DNA of 64,000 bases from Pseudomonas sp. Irchel 3A7 (lineage in GTDB: Bacteria; Pseudomonadota; Gammaproteobacteria; Pseudomonadales; Pseudomonadaceae): positions 141,398 through 205,397 of the forward strand of contig NZ_FYED01000003.1 of the NCBI RefSeq assembly GCF_900187565.1. Reading direction: 5' to 3'. Position numbers and translations under genes: made by a program. Below are positions 49,914 to 60,391 of this stretch, one piece after another. The number at the start of each line of letters is the position of its first letter. The stretch's first letter is position 1. The notes under the pieces are model-generated. The model saw only the letters and a list, made by a program, of their open reading frames with translations, was not told the origin of the DNA and ran no database searches.

Positions 49914-50264
49914 TTATTTCAGCGCAGCCAGAATCGCATCCGGGTCATACCCGCGAATCAGCGTCCCGTTCACATCAATGAACGGAATCCCGCCACCGCC
50001 CAGCGCCTCGTAAGCCTTGCGTGCCTCGGCATCTTTCTCGATATCGAATTCCTTGTACGGAATGCCTTTCTGATCGAGAAAGCGCCGGGTCAGTTTGCAG
50101 TAGCCGCACCATTCGGTGGTGTAGAGCACCACATTGGCCGTGGCCTGGGTCTGCTCGGACACCACTTGCGAGGGATTGAACAGCCGCTCGATCTTGCCCC
50201 AGTTCTGATAAACCACCACCACCAGCAGGATCAGCAGAACTTTCTTCAGCACGTTACCCAGCAT
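49914..50264 (-). CDS. membrane-anchored glutaredoxin-like protein
   Basis: A 116-residue protein with an N-terminal membrane helix (about 5-20) followed by a glutaredoxin domain with the redox motif Cys53-GY-Cys56 and GGGGIPFIDV near the C-terminus. The anchor suggests an inner-membrane face location; orientation is not evident. It overlaps yejK by 1 bp, so the two are coupled. Function beyond thiol-disulfide exchange is unknown. Confidence 0.87.
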   Translation of the reverse strand: MLGNVLKKVLLILLVVVVYQNWGKIERLFNPSQVVSEQTQATANVVLYTTEWCGYCKLTRRFLDQKGIPYKEFDIEKDAEARKAYEALGGGGIPFIDVNGTLIRGYDPDAILAALK

Positions 50265-51268
50265 CAGTTGCGGCGCTTGAGCTGGTCGGTGAGCGAGGTC
50301 GGCAAGCCCTTGATGATCAGGGTGCCAGCTTCTTCGTCGTACTCGATCTTCGAGCCCAGCAAATGCGCTTCGAAGCTGATCGACAGACCTTCGGCGCGAC
50401 CGGTGAAGCGGCGGAACTGGTTCAGGGTGCGTTTATCGGCCGGGATCTCCGGCGACAGGCCGTAGTCCTTGTTGCGGATGTGATCGTAGAAGGCTTTCGG
50501 ACGATCCTCGTCGATCAGTTCCGACAGCTCCTCCAGGCCCATGGGCTCGCCGAGCTTGGCCTGGCTGCTGGCGTAATCCACCAGGGTCTTGGTTTTTTCC
50601 CGGGCGGAGTCTTCCGGCAGGTCTTCGCTTTCGACGAAGTCACTGAAGGCCTTGAGCAGGGTGCGGGTTTCGCCCGGGCCATCGACGCCTTCCTGGCAGC
50701 CGATGAAGTCGCGGAAGTACTCAGAGACTTTCTTGCCGTTCTTGCCCTTGATGAAGGAAATGTACTGCTTCGATTGCTTGTTGTTCTGCCATTCCGAGAC
50801 GTTGATGCGCGCCGCCAGATGCAGCTGGCCCAGGTCCAGGTGACGGGACGGGGTTACGTCCAGTTGCTCGGTCACCGCCACGCCTTCGCTGTGGTGCAGC
50901 AGGGCGATCGCCAGATAGTCGGTCATGCCTTGCTGATAGTGCGCGAACAGTACGTGGCCACCGACCGAGAGGTTGGATTCTTCCATCAGCTTTTGCAGGT
51001 GTTCCACCGCCACGCGGCTGAATGCGGTGAAGTCCTGGCCGCCATCAAGGTATTCCTTCAGCCAGCCGCTGAATGGAAAGGCGCCGGACTCCGGGTGAAA
51101 CAGACCCCAGGCTTTGCCTTGTTTGGCGTTGTAGCTTTCATTGAGGTCGGCAAGCATGTTCTCGATGGCTGCGGACTCGGCCAATTCAGAGTCGCGAGCG
51201 TGGAGAACTGCAGGAGTGCCGTCGGGTTTTTTGTCGATCAGGTGGACGATGCAATGACGGATCGGCAT
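50264..51268 (-). CDS. yejK: nucleoid-associated protein YejK (NdpA)
   Basis: A 334-residue YejK/NdpA nucleoid-associated protein, the usual length. The N-terminal [15 protein letters not shown] and central [20 protein letters not shown] segments are family hallmarks. Its position beside the HU gene, rlmF and valS agrees with other Pseudomonas genomes. It is the first gene of a unit with the glutaredoxin-like gene. Confidence 0.92.
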   Translation of the reverse strand: MPIRHCIVHLIDKKPDGTPAVLHARDSELAESAAIENMLADLNESYNAKQGKAWGLFHPESGAFPFSGWLKEYLDGGQDFTAFSRVAVEHLQKLMEESNLSVGGHVLFAHYQQGMTDYLAIALLHHSEGVAVTEQLDVTPSRHLDLGQLHLAARINVSEWQNNKQSKQYISFIKGKNGKKVSEYFRDFIGCQEGVDGPGETRTLLKAFSDFVESEDLPEDSAREKTKTLVDYASSQAKLGEPMGLEELSELIDEDRPKAFYDHIRNKDYGLSPEIPADKRTLNQFRRFTGRAEGLSISFEAHLLGSKIEYDEEAGTLIIKGLPTSLTDQLKRRN

Positions 51269-51662
51269 GGGCTTCTCGGCTGGTTGGAGAGAGCGGGGCG
51301 GGCTCTCCGAAAAAGCGCTCAGTGTACCGCAACCGCTGCTTTTGGCGCGGTACGAAGGGCAATTGCACGGGGCCCGACAGTGCTTATGCGTTTTTTTGCC
51401 GATTTAGAGCAATAAAGCTGACCAAATGGGTAGCTAGAGGCGGATATTTCCCCGTCTCTGTGCTAGTTTTGCCCGGTCTTACGCGAAGTCACTGCGTTAA
51501 GCGTGCAGTCAGCAATTGTCAGGTCGAACCAAACCCTGATTTCGGCATCTATAACCCGACTCGTCGCGGTTATCGCCGAGGGTGCCAGATCCAGAAGATC
51601 GGGCTCGATGGCTGACACTGCACTCTGCAATCCATATGAATTTGATAGGGAAGGAACACTAC
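51269..51662 (+). promoter_or_regulatory. upstream region of hupN and yejK
   Basis: A 394-bp divergent gap with no gene. A GAGAGC/GCTCTC inverted repeat (around 51289-51307) lies next to yejK. The hupN ATG is preceded by GGAAGGAACACTAC. I could not place promoters with confidence. Confidence 0.5.
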
Positions 51663-51944
51663 ATGGCTCTTACTAAAGACCAACTGATCGCCGACATCGC
51701 TGAAGCTATCGACGCGCCAAAAACCACCGCGCGTAACGCTCTGGACCAACTGGGCCAAATCGTTGCCGATCAGCTGGAAAACGGCGGCGAAATCACTTTG
51801 CCAGGCATCGGCAAACTGAAAGTGACTGAGCGTCCTGCCCGTACCGGTCGTAACCCTTCGACTGGCGCAGCCATCGAAATCCCTGCCAAGAAAGTGATCA
51901 AGCTGGTTGTGGCCAAAGGCCTGACCGACGCTGTGAACAAGTAA
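51663..51944 (+). CDS. hupN: HU-family DNA-binding protein HupN
   Basis: A 93-residue HU-family histone-like protein (MALTKDQLIADIAEAID start; the DNA-binding arm GRNPSTGAAIEIPA). It bends and compacts DNA. The symbol hupN rests on remembered gene order in P. putida, next to yejK and rlmF, rather than on residue differences among HU paralogues. A strong terminator follows. Confidence 0.9.
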   Translation: MALTKDQLIADIAEAIDAPKTTARNALDQLGQIVADQLENGGEITLPGIGKLKVTERPARTGRNPSTGAAIEIPAKKVIKLVVAKGLTDAVNK

Positions 51945-51955
51945 GACGCAGCGAT

Positions 51956-51998
51956 AAAAAAAACCGTGCGCCGGAGTAATCCGGGCACGGTTTTTTTG
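51956..51998 (+). terminator. terminator of hupN
   Basis: AAACCGTGC / GCACGGTTT stem (51961-51969 with 51985-51993) with an inner CCGG pairing, then TTTT. It begins 12 bp after the stop. Confidence 0.93.
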
Positions 51999-52041
51999 TG
52001 TCTGCGATTTGGCGATATTCTGCAAGCACCCCTGAACTACT

Positions 52042-52131
52042 TATGGGAGCGAGCCTGCTCGCGAAGGCGGAGTGTCAGTCACTAAAGAAATCGGCTGATC
52101 CACCGCTTTCGCGAGCAGGCTCGCTCCCACA
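52042..52131. repeat. REP inverted pair
   Basis: Head-to-head REP pair between the hupN terminator and rlmF; the first unit starts TATGGGAGC rather than TGTGGGAGC. Confidence 0.9.
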
Positions 52132-52157
52132 GGGGAGGCTGTGTCGGCTACTAAGCT

Positions 52158-53177
52158 TTAGCGCGTCCAGCGTTCGCGGCGCCAGATCTGCTGTTCGGAC
52201 TTGGTCTGGAAGGTCCAGGCAACGAAGCGACTCTGTTTCTGTCCTTGCGACATCTCCACGACCTGGCTTTCCAGTACGCCCGCCTTTTTCAGTGCGGTCT
52301 CGATGGCCGGCAGGTTCGAGGCTTTCGACACCAAGGTACTGAACCACAGCACCTTATGCTGGAAGTTCGCGCTTTCGGCGATCAGTTGCGTCACGAAACG
52401 CGCTTCACCCCCTTCACACCACAATTCCGCCGACTGACCGCCGAAGTTCAGCACCGGCAGTTTGCGTTTCGGGTCGGCGCGGCCCAGTGCGCGCCATTTG
52501 CGTTCGCTGCCCTTGGTGGCTTCGGCCATCGAGGCGTGGAAGGGTGGGTTACACATGGTCAGGTCAAAGCGCTCACCCGGCTCCAGCAAACCGATCAGGA
52601 TGTGCTTGGGATTGGTTTGCTGGCGCAACTGGATGGCTTTGTTCAAACCGTTGGACTGGACGATGGCTTTAGCCGAGGCCACCGCCGTCGGGTCGATTTC
52701 GGAGCCTAGAAAGTGCCAGCGGTAGTCACTGTATCCGATCAACGGATAAACGCAGTTGGCGCCCATACCGATATCGAGGACATTGACCTGCGCACCGCGC
52801 GGGATTTTGCCGTCGTTCATGCTGGCCAGCAGGTCAGCCAGGAAGTGCACGTAATCGGCACGGCCCGGCACCGGTGGGCACAGGTAGTCCGTTGGGATGT
52901 CCCAATGGGCGATGCCGTAGAAAGCCTTGAGCAGCGCCCGGTTGAACACGCGTACCGCATCCGGGCTGGCGAAGTCGATGCTTTCCTTGCCATACGGATT
53001 GATGATCACGAACTTCGCCAGTTCCGGTGTGCTTTTGATCAGCGCCGGGAAGTCGTAGCGACCCTGATGGCGATTGCGCGGATGCAGGCTGGCCTTTTCA
53101 CGCGGCTCGACGGCTTTGGTCGGGGTCGCGGTTTCAGGCTTCTTGCGCGCAGGTTTGGGTGTGCGGGGGGCGTTCAT
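52158..53177 (-). CDS. rlmF: 23S rRNA m6A1618 methyltransferase RlmF
   Basis: A 339-residue methyltransferase for N6-methylation of A1618 in 23S rRNA. SAM-binding [16 protein letters not shown] is at about 135-150 and the amino-methyltransferase motif NPPF in [10 protein letters not shown] follows. The N-terminal 45 residues are basic and low-complexity. ATG at 53177 is used; a longer frame lacks support. It stands alone and ends near the REP pair. Confidence 0.92.
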   Translation of the reverse strand: MNAPRTPKPARKKPETATPTKAVEPREKASLHPRNRHQGRYDFPALIKSTPELAKFVIINPYGKESIDFASPDAVRVFNRALLKAFYGIAHWDIPTDYLCPPVPGRADYVHFLADLLASMNDGKIPRGAQVNVLDIGMGANCVYPLIGYSDYRWHFLGSEIDPTAVASAKAIVQSNGLNKAIQLRQQTNPKHILIGLLEPGERFDLTMCNPPFHASMAEATKGSERKWRALGRADPKRKLPVLNFGGQSAELWCEGGEARFVTQLIAESANFQHKVLWFSTLVSKASNLPAIETALKKAGVLESQVVEMSQGQKQSRFVAWTFQTKSEQQIWRRERWTR

Positions 53178-53269
53178 GGGCGTGGTCGATTCGGGTATGG
53201 CTGAAAGTGGCGAGCATTGTCCCACATCCTGCCGTTGTGAACCCCATTGTGAAAATCACTGCATCACCC

Positions 53270-53359
53270 TGTGGGAGCGAGCCTGCTCGCGAAAGCGGTT
53301 TGTCATTCAACATTGATGTTGGCTGATGTGGCCTCTTCGCGAGCAGGCTCGCTCCCACA
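53270..53359. repeat. REP inverted pair between rlmF and valS
   Basis: Head-to-head REP pair just past the upstream side of rlmF and before the valS terminator. Confidence 0.92.
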
Positions 53360-53394
53360 GGAGGGTGTGGTGTTTTGGGGAAAGGTACGGGCAC

Positions 53395-53422
53395 AAAAAA
53401 GGGAGGCCTTTGCGGGCCTCCC
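53395..53422 (-). terminator. terminator of valS
   Basis: GGGAGGCC / GGCCTCCC stem (53401-53408 with 53415-53422) followed on the minus strand by six T. It ends about 20 bp past the valS stop. Confidence 0.92.
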
Positions 53423-53442
53423 TCTTTCATTGCGATTTGCCG

Positions 53443-56289
53443 TTACAAGCTGGCAATCCGCGCATGCTGCTCCGCCAGTTTGCCCAAGGCTTGTTCAGCC
53501 TCGGCCAGTTTGGCGCGTTCCTTGTCGATGACTTCAGCCGGCGCCTTGTCCACGAAGCCAGCGTTGGACAGCTTGCCGCCGACACGCTGCACTTCGCCTT
53601 GCAGGCGCTGGATTTCCTTGTCCAGACGCGCCAGTTCCGCACCTTTGTCGATCAGGCCGGCCATCGGCACCAGCACTTGCATCTCGCCAACCAGCGCGGT
53701 CGCCGACAGTGGTGCTTCTTCGCCGGTTGCCAGGACGGTGATCGATTCGAGGCGCGCCAGTTTTTTCAGCAGTGCCTCGTTTTCGCTCAGGCGACGTTGA
53801 TCCTCGGCGCTGACGTTCTTCAGGAACAGCGGCAACGGTTTGCCCGGGCCGATGTTCATTTCGCCACGGATGTTACGCGTGCCGAGCATCAGGCCCTTGA
53901 GCCATTCGATGTCATCTTCGGCGGCTTGATCAATGCGCTCTTCGTTGGCCACTGGCCAAGGCTGAAGCATGATCGTCTTGCCTTCGATGCCGGCCAGCGG
54001 CGCGATGCGCTGCCAGATTTCTTCGGTGATGAACGGCATGAACGGATGCGCCAGGCGCAGGGCCACTTCCAGCACGCGAACCAAAGTGCGACGGGTGCCG
54101 CGCTGGCGCTCAACCGGTGCGTTTTCGTCCCACAGCACAGGTTTGGAGAGCTCCAGGTACCAGTCGCAATACTGGTTCCAGATGAACTCATACAAAGCTT
54201 GTGCAGCCAGGTCGAAACGGAACTGGTCGAGCTGACGGGTCACTTCGGCTTCAGTGCGTTGCAGTTGCGAAATGATCCAGCGATCGGCCAGCGACAGCTC
54301 GTAGGCTTCGCCGTTCTGGCCGCAGTCTTCGCCCTTGTCCAGCACGTAGCGCGCGGCGTTCCAGATTTTATTGCAGAAGTTGCGATAGCCTTCGACGCGG
54401 CCCATGTCGAACTTGATGTCGCGACCGGTGGACGCCAGCGAGCAGAAGGTGAAACGCAGGGCGTCGGTGCCGTAGCTGGCGATGCCGTCGGCGAACTCGT
54501 CGCGGGTCTGCTTCTCGATCTTCTTCGCCAGTTTCGGCTGCATCATGCCGGAGGTGCGTTTCTGCACCAGCTCTTCCAGCTCGATGCCGTCGATGATGTC
54601 CAGCGGGTCCAGGACGTTGCCCTTGGACTTGGACATCTTCTGGCCCTGGCCATCACGTACCAGGCCGTGCACGTAGACGGTCTTGAACGGCACCTGCGGC
54701 GTACCATCCTCGTTCTTGATCAGGTGCATCGTCAACATGATCATCCGGGCAACCCAGAAGAAGATGATGTCGAAACCGGTGACCAGCACATCGGTGGAGT
54801 GGAATTTCTTCAGGAATTCGGTCTTTTCCGGCCAGCCCAGGGTGGAGAAGGTCCACAGGCCCGAGCTGAACCAGGTGTCCAGTACGTCGTTGTCCTGCTG
54901 CAGGGCGACATCCGGGCCGAGGTTGTGCTTGGCGCGCACTTCGGCTTCGTCGCGACCGACATAGACTTTGCCCGACTCGTCGTACCAGGCCGGAATCCGG
55001 TGGCCCCACCACAGCTGACGGCTGATGCACCAGTCCTGGATGTCGCGCATCCACGAGAAGTACATGTTTTCGTATTGCTTGGGGACGAACTGGATGCGGC
55101 CGTCTTCAACGGCGGCAATCGCAGGCTCGGCCAGCGGCTTGGTGGACACGTACCACTGGTCGGTCAGCCACGGCTCGATGATGGTGCCGGAGCGGTCGCC
55201 TTTCGGTACTTTCAGGGCGTGATCGTTGACGCTGACCAAGAGGTCGGCCGCATCGAACGCCGCCACGATTTGCTTGCGCGCTTCGAAACGGTCCAGGCCG
55301 GCATATTCAGCCGGGATCTTGCCGTCGATGCTTTCATTCAGCGTGCCGTCGAGGTTGAACGCCTGGGCGGCTGGCAGAACGATGGCGTTCTTGTCGAAAA
55401 TGTTCAGCAGCGGCAGGTTGTGGCGCTTGCCGACTTCGTAGTCATTGAAGTCGTGGGCCGGGGTGATTTTCACGCAGCCTGTGCCGAATTCCGGATCGCA
55501 GTAATCGTCGGCGATGATCGGGATGCGGCGGCCGACCAGCGGCAGCTCGACAAATTTGCCGATCAGGGCTTTGTAGCGTTCGTCGTTCGGGTTAACGGCC
55601 ACGGCGGAGTCGCCGAGCATGGTTTCCGGACGAGTCGTCGCGACGATCAGATAATCGTTGCCTTCAGCGGTCTTCGCGCCGTCGGCCAGCGGGTATTTCA
55701 GGTTCCACAGGAATCCTTTTTCGTCGTGGTTTTCCACTTCGAGGTCGGAAATCGCCGTGTGCAGCTTGGTGTCCCAGTTGACCAGACGCTTGCCGCGGTA
55801 GATCAAGCCGTCTTCGTGCAGGCGTACGAAGGCTTCCTTGACGGCTTCCGAGAGGCCGTCGTCCATGGTGAAGCGTTCACGGCTCCAGTCGACGGACGAG
55901 CCGAGGCGGCGGATCTGACGGCTGATGTTGCCGCCGGACTGATCCTTCCATTCCCAGACTTTCTCGAGGAACTTGTCGCGGCCCAGATCGTGGCGATTCT
56001 GACCCTGGGCTTCGAGTTGACGCTCCACCAGCATTTGCGTGGCGATACCGGCGTGGTCGGTGCCCGGCTGCCACAGGGTGTTGCGACCCTGCATGCGACG
56101 GAAACGGATCAGGGCGTCCATGATCGCGTTGTTGAAGCCATGCCCCATGTGCAGGCTGCCGGTGACGTTCGGCGGCGGGATCATGATGGTGTAGGACTCG
56201 CCCGCGCCTTGCGGGGCGAAGTAATTCTCGGACTCCCAGGTGTTGTACCAGGAGGTTTCAATGGCGTGCGGCTGGTAGGTCTTATCCAT
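53443..56289 (-). CDS. valS: valyl-tRNA synthetase
   Basis: A 948-residue class I synthetase that charges tRNA-Val (E. coli 951). HIGH-type motif [14 protein letters not shown] is at 38-51 and KMSKS at 551-555. The editing domain lies between, and a coiled-coil tail ([15 protein letters not shown]) forms the C-terminus. All elements are intact. A long antisense open frame covers the whole gene and is a GC-driven shadow. Confidence 0.97.
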   Translation of the reverse strand: MDKTYQPHAIETSWYNTWESENYFAPQGAGESYTIMIPPPNVTGSLHMGHGFNNAIMDALIRFRRMQGRNTLWQPGTDHAGIATQMLVERQLEAQGQNRHDLGRDKFLEKVWEWKDQSGGNISRQIRRLGSSVDWSRERFTMDDGLSEAVKEAFVRLHEDGLIYRGKRLVNWDTKLHTAISDLEVENHDEKGFLWNLKYPLADGAKTAEGNDYLIVATTRPETMLGDSAVAVNPNDERYKALIGKFVELPLVGRRIPIIADDYCDPEFGTGCVKITPAHDFNDYEVGKRHNLPLLNIFDKNAIVLPAAQAFNLDGTLNESIDGKIPAEYAGLDRFEARKQIVAAFDAADLLVSVNDHALKVPKGDRSGTIIEPWLTDQWYVSTKPLAEPAIAAVEDGRIQFVPKQYENMYFSWMRDIQDWCISRQLWWGHRIPAWYDESGKVYVGRDEAEVRAKHNLGPDVALQQDNDVLDTWFSSGLWTFSTLGWPEKTEFLKKFHSTDVLVTGFDIIFFWVARMIMLTMHLIKNEDGTPQVPFKTVYVHGLVRDGQGQKMSKSKGNVLDPLDIIDGIELEELVQKRTSGMMQPKLAKKIEKQTRDEFADGIASYGTDALRFTFCSLASTGRDIKFDMGRVEGYRNFCNKIWNAARYVLDKGEDCGQNGEAYELSLADRWIISQLQRTEAEVTRQLDQFRFDLAAQALYEFIWNQYCDWYLELSKPVLWDENAPVERQRGTRRTLVRVLEVALRLAHPFMPFITEEIWQRIAPLAGIEGKTIMLQPWPVANEERIDQAAEDDIEWLKGLMLGTRNIRGEMNIGPGKPLPLFLKNVSAEDQRRLSENEALLKKLARLESITVLATGEEAPLSATALVGEMQVLVPMAGLIDKGAELARLDKEIQRLQGEVQRVGGKLSNAGFVDKAPAEVIDKERAKLAEAEQALGKLAEQHARIASL

Positions 56290-56427
56290 GCGCGGCGGGA
56301 CCCTATTGGCATTTATTCAGGAAAAGCCGATGAGTATAGCGGGGATAAGCTGTTACGCGTAGAGCGAGAGGCCAATGGATAGGGGAAAATTCGCGACGGG
56401 CCGGGGGTATGTTTGGCCTGTCCCGAC

Positions 56428-56496
56428 GCCTTCGCGAGCAGGCTCGCTCCCACAGAGGTGTGCAATCAGTGTGGGAGCGAGCCTGCTCGCGAAGGC
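56428..56496. repeat. REP inverted pair
   Basis: Tail-to-tail REP pair directly past the end of the MFS gene. Confidence 0.92.
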
Positions 56497-56502
56497 AATC
56501 TA

Positions 56503-57819
56503 TCAGGCAACCCGATTCAAATCGTTATGCCGCGTTTCCTTCAGGCATAGCACGGCAATCAAACTCAGCACCGCCGCCCCTGACACGTACCCGCCGACAT
56601 AACTCAAACCACCCATTGCCACCAGTTTCTGCGCGAAGAACGGTGCCGCCGAAGCCCCGACAATCCCGCCCAGGTTATAAGCCGCCGATGCGCCGGTATA
56701 ACGTACGTGGGTCGGAAACAGCTCCGGCAGCAGTGCGCCCATGGGAGCGAATGTCACGCCCATCAGAAACAGTTCGATGCACAGAAACAGCGCCACGCCC
56801 CAAGTCGAACCCTGGGTCAGCAGCGGTTCCATCAGAAACCCGGACAGGACCGCCAGCACGCCACCTATGATCAGTATCGGTTTTCGCCCGTACCGGTCAC
56901 TGGCCCAGGCCGACAGTGGTGTGGCCGCGGCCATGAACAGGACGGCGAAGCACAGCAGGCCCAGGAAGGTTTCACGGCTGTAGCCGAGTGTCGACACGCC
57001 ATAGCTCAGGGAGAACACCGTGGAGATATAGAACAGCGCGTAACACACCACCATCGCGCCCGCACCCAGCAGCACCGGCAGCCAGTATTGGCTGAACAGT
57101 TCGATCAGCGGGATCTTTACCCGTTCCTGGCGCGCCACGGCGTTGGCGAACACCGGTGTTTCGTGGAGCTTGAGGCGTACATACAGGCCGACCATCACCA
57201 GTGCGGCACTGAGCAGGAACGGAATGCGCCAGCCCCACGAGCGGAACTGTTCATCGTCCAGGACCATGGCCAGTGTCAGGAACAGGCCGTTGGCCGCGAG
57301 GAAGCCAATGGATGGGCCGAGCTGCGGGAACATGCCGAACCAGGCACGTTTGCCCTTGGGTGCGTTCTCCGTGGCCAGCAACGCCGCGCCGCCCCATTCG
57401 CCGCCCAATCCAAGGCCCTGGCCGAAACGCAGTACGCAGAGCAGGATCGGCGCCCAGGCTCCGATGCTGTCGTAACCCGGCAGCACGCCGATCAGCGTGG
57501 TGCACACGCCCATCAGCAGCAGGGAGGCCACCAGGGTCGATTTTCGGCCGATGCGGTCGCCAAAGTGACCGAACAGCGCCGAGCCCAGCGGGCGGGCGAG
57601 GAAGGCGATGCCGAAGGTGAGGAAGGCCGACAGCATCTGTGCCGTGCCGGAGGTCTGTGGAAAGAACACCGGGCCGATCACCAGCGCCGCGGCGGTGGCG
57701 TAGACATAGAAGTCGTAGAACTCGATAGCGGTGCCGATGAAACTTGCCGTGGCTACGCGAGTGGCGGAGTTGGTCGGTTGCGCGGGTGTGGAATCGCTGT
57801 AAGTCGTGCTGGTCGTCAT
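56503..57819 (-). CDS. MFS metabolite:proton symporter
   Basis: A 438-residue 12-helix transporter of the metabolite:H+ symporter family (ShiA/ProP-like). Motif GHFGDRIGRK lies between helices 2 and 3, and FGQGLGLGGEWGGAALL in helix 4. ATG at 57819 is preferred because AGGGA precedes it by eight bases; starts at 57840 and 57876 are weaker. Substrate unknown; likely a carboxylate or osmolyte. Confidence 0.88.
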   Translation of the reverse strand: MTTSTTYSDSTPAQPTNSATRVATASFIGTAIEFYDFYVYATAAALVIGPVFFPQTSGTAQMLSAFLTFGIAFLARPLGSALFGHFGDRIGRKSTLVASLLLMGVCTTLIGVLPGYDSIGAWAPILLCVLRFGQGLGLGGEWGGAALLATENAPKGKRAWFGMFPQLGPSIGFLAANGLFLTLAMVLDDEQFRSWGWRIPFLLSAALVMVGLYVRLKLHETPVFANAVARQERVKIPLIELFSQYWLPVLLGAGAMVVCYALFYISTVFSLSYGVSTLGYSRETFLGLLCFAVLFMAAATPLSAWASDRYGRKPILIIGGVLAVLSGFLMEPLLTQGSTWGVALFLCIELFLMGVTFAPMGALLPELFPTHVRYTGASAAYNLGGIVGASAAPFFAQKLVAMGGLSYVGGYVSGAAVLSLIAVLCLKETRHNDLNRVA

Positions 57820-57998
57820 GCGGTTATCCCTGACAGTCATGTTGCCCCAGTGGAGCGAATTATTATGGTCGAACACCCAGGGATGTGGGTTTTAAGCGGG
57901 GTGCGGGTAGCACAGGGGTAGGGCGGCTTGGGTAAGCGGCTCGATTATAGGAAGGAGGCTAACGAATCAACAAGGGGCTTGGATCGAATGCAGGCCTT

Positions 57999-58120
57999 TG
58001 TGGCGAGGGAGCTTGCTCCTGCTGGGCTACGAAGCAGGCCTGAGTGCGCAAGGCTCAATTTCTCCGATTTAAAACGTTTGCGGCCGCTACGCGTCCGAGG
58101 GAGCAAGCTCCCTCGCCACA
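57999..58120. repeat. REP pair, GGCGAGGGAGCTTGCTCC subtype, touching a stop codon
   Basis: Second copy of the GGCGAGGGAGC family. Its last base directly precedes the stop codon (58121-58123) of the CNNM/CorC gene. The spacer between the units is about 80 bases and holds a GCGGCCGC site. Confidence 0.88.
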
Positions 58121-59356
58121 TCAGATGGCAACAGGCATCGAGCTCGTATGCCAGATCAAAACCCGTGTGACGCGATTCTCTTCCGTCTCAAGGATTTCCA
58201 GGCGATAACGGCCGATCTTCAGGCATACCGCGCTCTCCGGAATGGTTTCCAGCGCTTCGGTCACCAGGCCATTGAGGGTTTTCGGGCCGTCGCTTGGCAG
58301 GTGCCAGCCGAGGCTCTTGTTCAGGTCGCGTATCGATGCGGCGCCATCGATCACCAGGCGCCCGTCGGCCTGTGGATGGATATGCGGGTTGTCCAGGCTT
58401 TGCTGGCTTTCGAATTCGCCGACGATTTCTTCGAGAATGTCTTCCAGGGTCACGATGCCGAGTACTTCGCCGTATTCGTCGACCACCATGCCCAGGCGTC
58501 GCTGCTGCTTGTGGAAGTTCAGCAACTGCAGTTGCAGCGGGGTGCTTTCCGGAACGAAATAAGGTTCGCGACTGGCCGCCAGCAGCGCTTCCAGCGTCAG
58601 GCTTCCATCAGGGAGCAAATGGGCGATTTGCCGGGTGTTGAGCACCGCTTCGACCTGGTTGATATCACTGTGGAACACCGGCAGGCGTGTACGCTTGTTA
58701 TGGCGCAACTGCTCGACGATGTCCTCGATCGGGTCGTCGAGATTGATTCCGTCGACTTCACTGCGCGGTACCAGAATGTCGTTGACCGTGATGTTGTCCA
58801 GCGCATGGATGCCCGGCAGCGAATGTGGGCGGCAGACGACGGGTTCATGATCGTCGTGCCGTTCCTTCGGCACCTCGTCTTCGCTCTGTTGCACCACCTT
58901 GGCTTTGCGAGCGAACGGACGCATCAGTAACTGGCTGATGGCATTGAGCAGCCAGGCGGCCGGATAGACGATTTTCAACGGCACGGGAAGCAGGGTGTTG
59001 CCCAGGGCCAGAATTGCATCCGGATGGCGGACGGCGAGGGCGCGCGGCAGGTAGTCGGCAAACACCAGCACAATGGCACCTGCGCCGAGGCAGGCAACCC
59101 ACGGACCGTTTTCGGCCCAGGTGAAAATTGCCAACAAGGTGCAGAGGACGACTACCAGGGTGCGGCACAGGGTATTGCAGAAGATCAGACTATCGAGCGG
59201 GAAGTTCAGCCGGGCCAGCGGCTTGTCGCTGGAGCGCGAAGCCGTGCGCTTGGCCAGCAAATGCAGGTGTGCGGATTCGATGGCGGAAAACAGGCCTGAC
59301 CATAAAATCAGCAGGACCACCACTGCAAGCATCGGCCCTAAGGGCAAGTCGTCCAT
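58121..59356 (-). CDS. CNNM/HlyC-CorC family transporter
   Basis: A 411-residue protein with a CNNM/DUF21 membrane domain (about 10-140), a CBS pair (about 180-300) and a C-terminal HlyC/CorC domain (about 315-405). In E. coli the paralogue CorB (YfjD) lies next to ypjD and ffh, exactly as here, and is tied to magnesium efflux or cobalt resistance. ATG at 59356 follows GGGTGG; a GTG nine bases upstream is also possible. Role: probably metal transport or regulation, from the family. Confidence 0.87.
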   Translation of the reverse strand: MDDLPLGPMLAVVVLLILWSGLFSAIESAHLHLLAKRTASRSSDKPLARLNFPLDSLIFCNTLCRTLVVVLCTLLAIFTWAENGPWVACLGAGAIVLVFADYLPRALAVRHPDAILALGNTLLPVPLKIVYPAAWLLNAISQLLMRPFARKAKVVQQSEDEVPKERHDDHEPVVCRPHSLPGIHALDNITVNDILVPRSEVDGINLDDPIEDIVEQLRHNKRTRLPVFHSDINQVEAVLNTRQIAHLLPDGSLTLEALLAASREPYFVPESTPLQLQLLNFHKQQRRLGMVVDEYGEVLGIVTLEDILEEIVGEFESQQSLDNPHIHPQADGRLVIDGAASIRDLNKSLGWHLPSDGPKTLNGLVTEALETIPESAVCLKIGRYRLEILETEENRVTRVLIWHTSSMPVAI

Positions 59357-59368
59357 TAATGCCACCCG

Positions 59369-60181
59369 TCAAATGTGCAGGATGTATTCACGGACCAGCT
59401 TGCTGCCGAAATACGCCAGCATCAGCAGGCAGAAACCGGCGAGGGTCCAGCGAATGGCTTTGTGTCCACGCCAGCCGAGGCGGTTACGGCCCCAGAGCAG
59501 CACGCTGAAGACGACCCAGGCCAGGCAGGCGAGCAAGGTTTTGTGTACCAGATGCTGTGCGAACAGGTTATCGACGAACAACCAGCCGGAGATCAACGAC
59601 ATCGACAACAGGGTCCAGCCGGCCCAGAGGAAGCCGAACAGCAGGCTTTCCATGGTCTGCAGTGGCGGGAAGTTCTTGATCAGCCCGGAGGGGTGCTTAT
59701 GTTTGAGCTGATGGTCCTGAACCAGCAGCAGCAAGGCCTGGAACACCGCAATGGTGAACATGCCGTAGGCGAGAATCGACAGCAGGATGTGGGCAAGGAT
59801 GCCTGGTTCCTCATCGATCACTTGCACGGTGCCGGCGGGGGCGAACTGGGCCAGCAGCACCGTGATGGCGCCCAGCGGAAACAGCAGCACCAGCAGGTTC
59901 TCCACCGGGATCCGTGAGCAGGCCAGCAGGGTCAAGGCGATGACCGCTGCGGCGATCAGGCTCGAAGCGCTGAAAAAGTCCAGGGCCAGACCGATCGGGG
60001 TCAACAGATGGGCGAGCAGGCTGGCGCCGTGGGCCAGCACGGCGAGTACGCCAAGCGTAACCAGCAGGCGTTTGTTGGCCTTGGCGCAGGTAGCCAGGCG
60101 AGTGCCCTGATAGAGAGTCGCAGCGGCATATAAGCAGGCGGCGGCGAGGGTGGTCAGCAAACTGGGTGACAAGGGGAGCAT
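59369..60181 (-). CDS. YpjD-like inner-membrane protein, CcsA/HemX superfamily
   Basis: A 270-residue polytopic membrane protein of the cytochrome-c-assembly (CcsA/HemX) superfamily; eight helices are visible, with a conserved WxGW-type segment (FGFLWAGWTLLSMS). It resembles E. coli YpjD, the neighbour of ffh, and lies 12 bp from the CorC-like gene, so the two are co-transcribed. Heme handling is not demonstrated; the E. coli neighbour has been linked to magnesium/cobalt phenotypes. ATG at 60181 follows AGGACTT. Confidence 0.85.
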   Translation of the reverse strand: MLPLSPSLLTTLAAACLYAAATLYQGTRLATCAKANKRLLVTLGVLAVLAHGASLLAHLLTPIGLALDFFSASSLIAAAVIALTLLACSRIPVENLLVLLFPLGAITVLLAQFAPAGTVQVIDEEPGILAHILLSILAYGMFTIAVFQALLLLVQDHQLKHKHPSGLIKNFPPLQTMESLLFGFLWAGWTLLSMSLISGWLFVDNLFAQHLVHKTLLACLAWVVFSVLLWGRNRLGWRGHKAIRWTLAGFCLLMLAYFGSKLVREYILHI

Positions 60182-60391
60182 AAGTCCTGTTAGGCAAGCC
60201 CGAAAGTCGCTGAGTTTGGCATAGAACCCCCGCGCCACGAAAGACCAGACAAGCTGACGGCGAGGTGTCCGCCAAGCGCAGTCTTCGCTATAATCCGCGA
60301 CCTGCCCACGCCGCAGGCTCGCCGAGCACATGTTTAGTCCGGTTCGGGCCGCCATTATCCCGGTCTACACAGGGCCTGAAAGGATCGCGCA

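Noticed and set aside
53326..56382. A 1018-codon open frame antisense to valS
   Set aside because: It lies wholly opposite valS, has no ribosome site or recognisable domain and shows the Arg/Val/Gly/Gln-rich text typical of shadow frames in GC-rich DNA.
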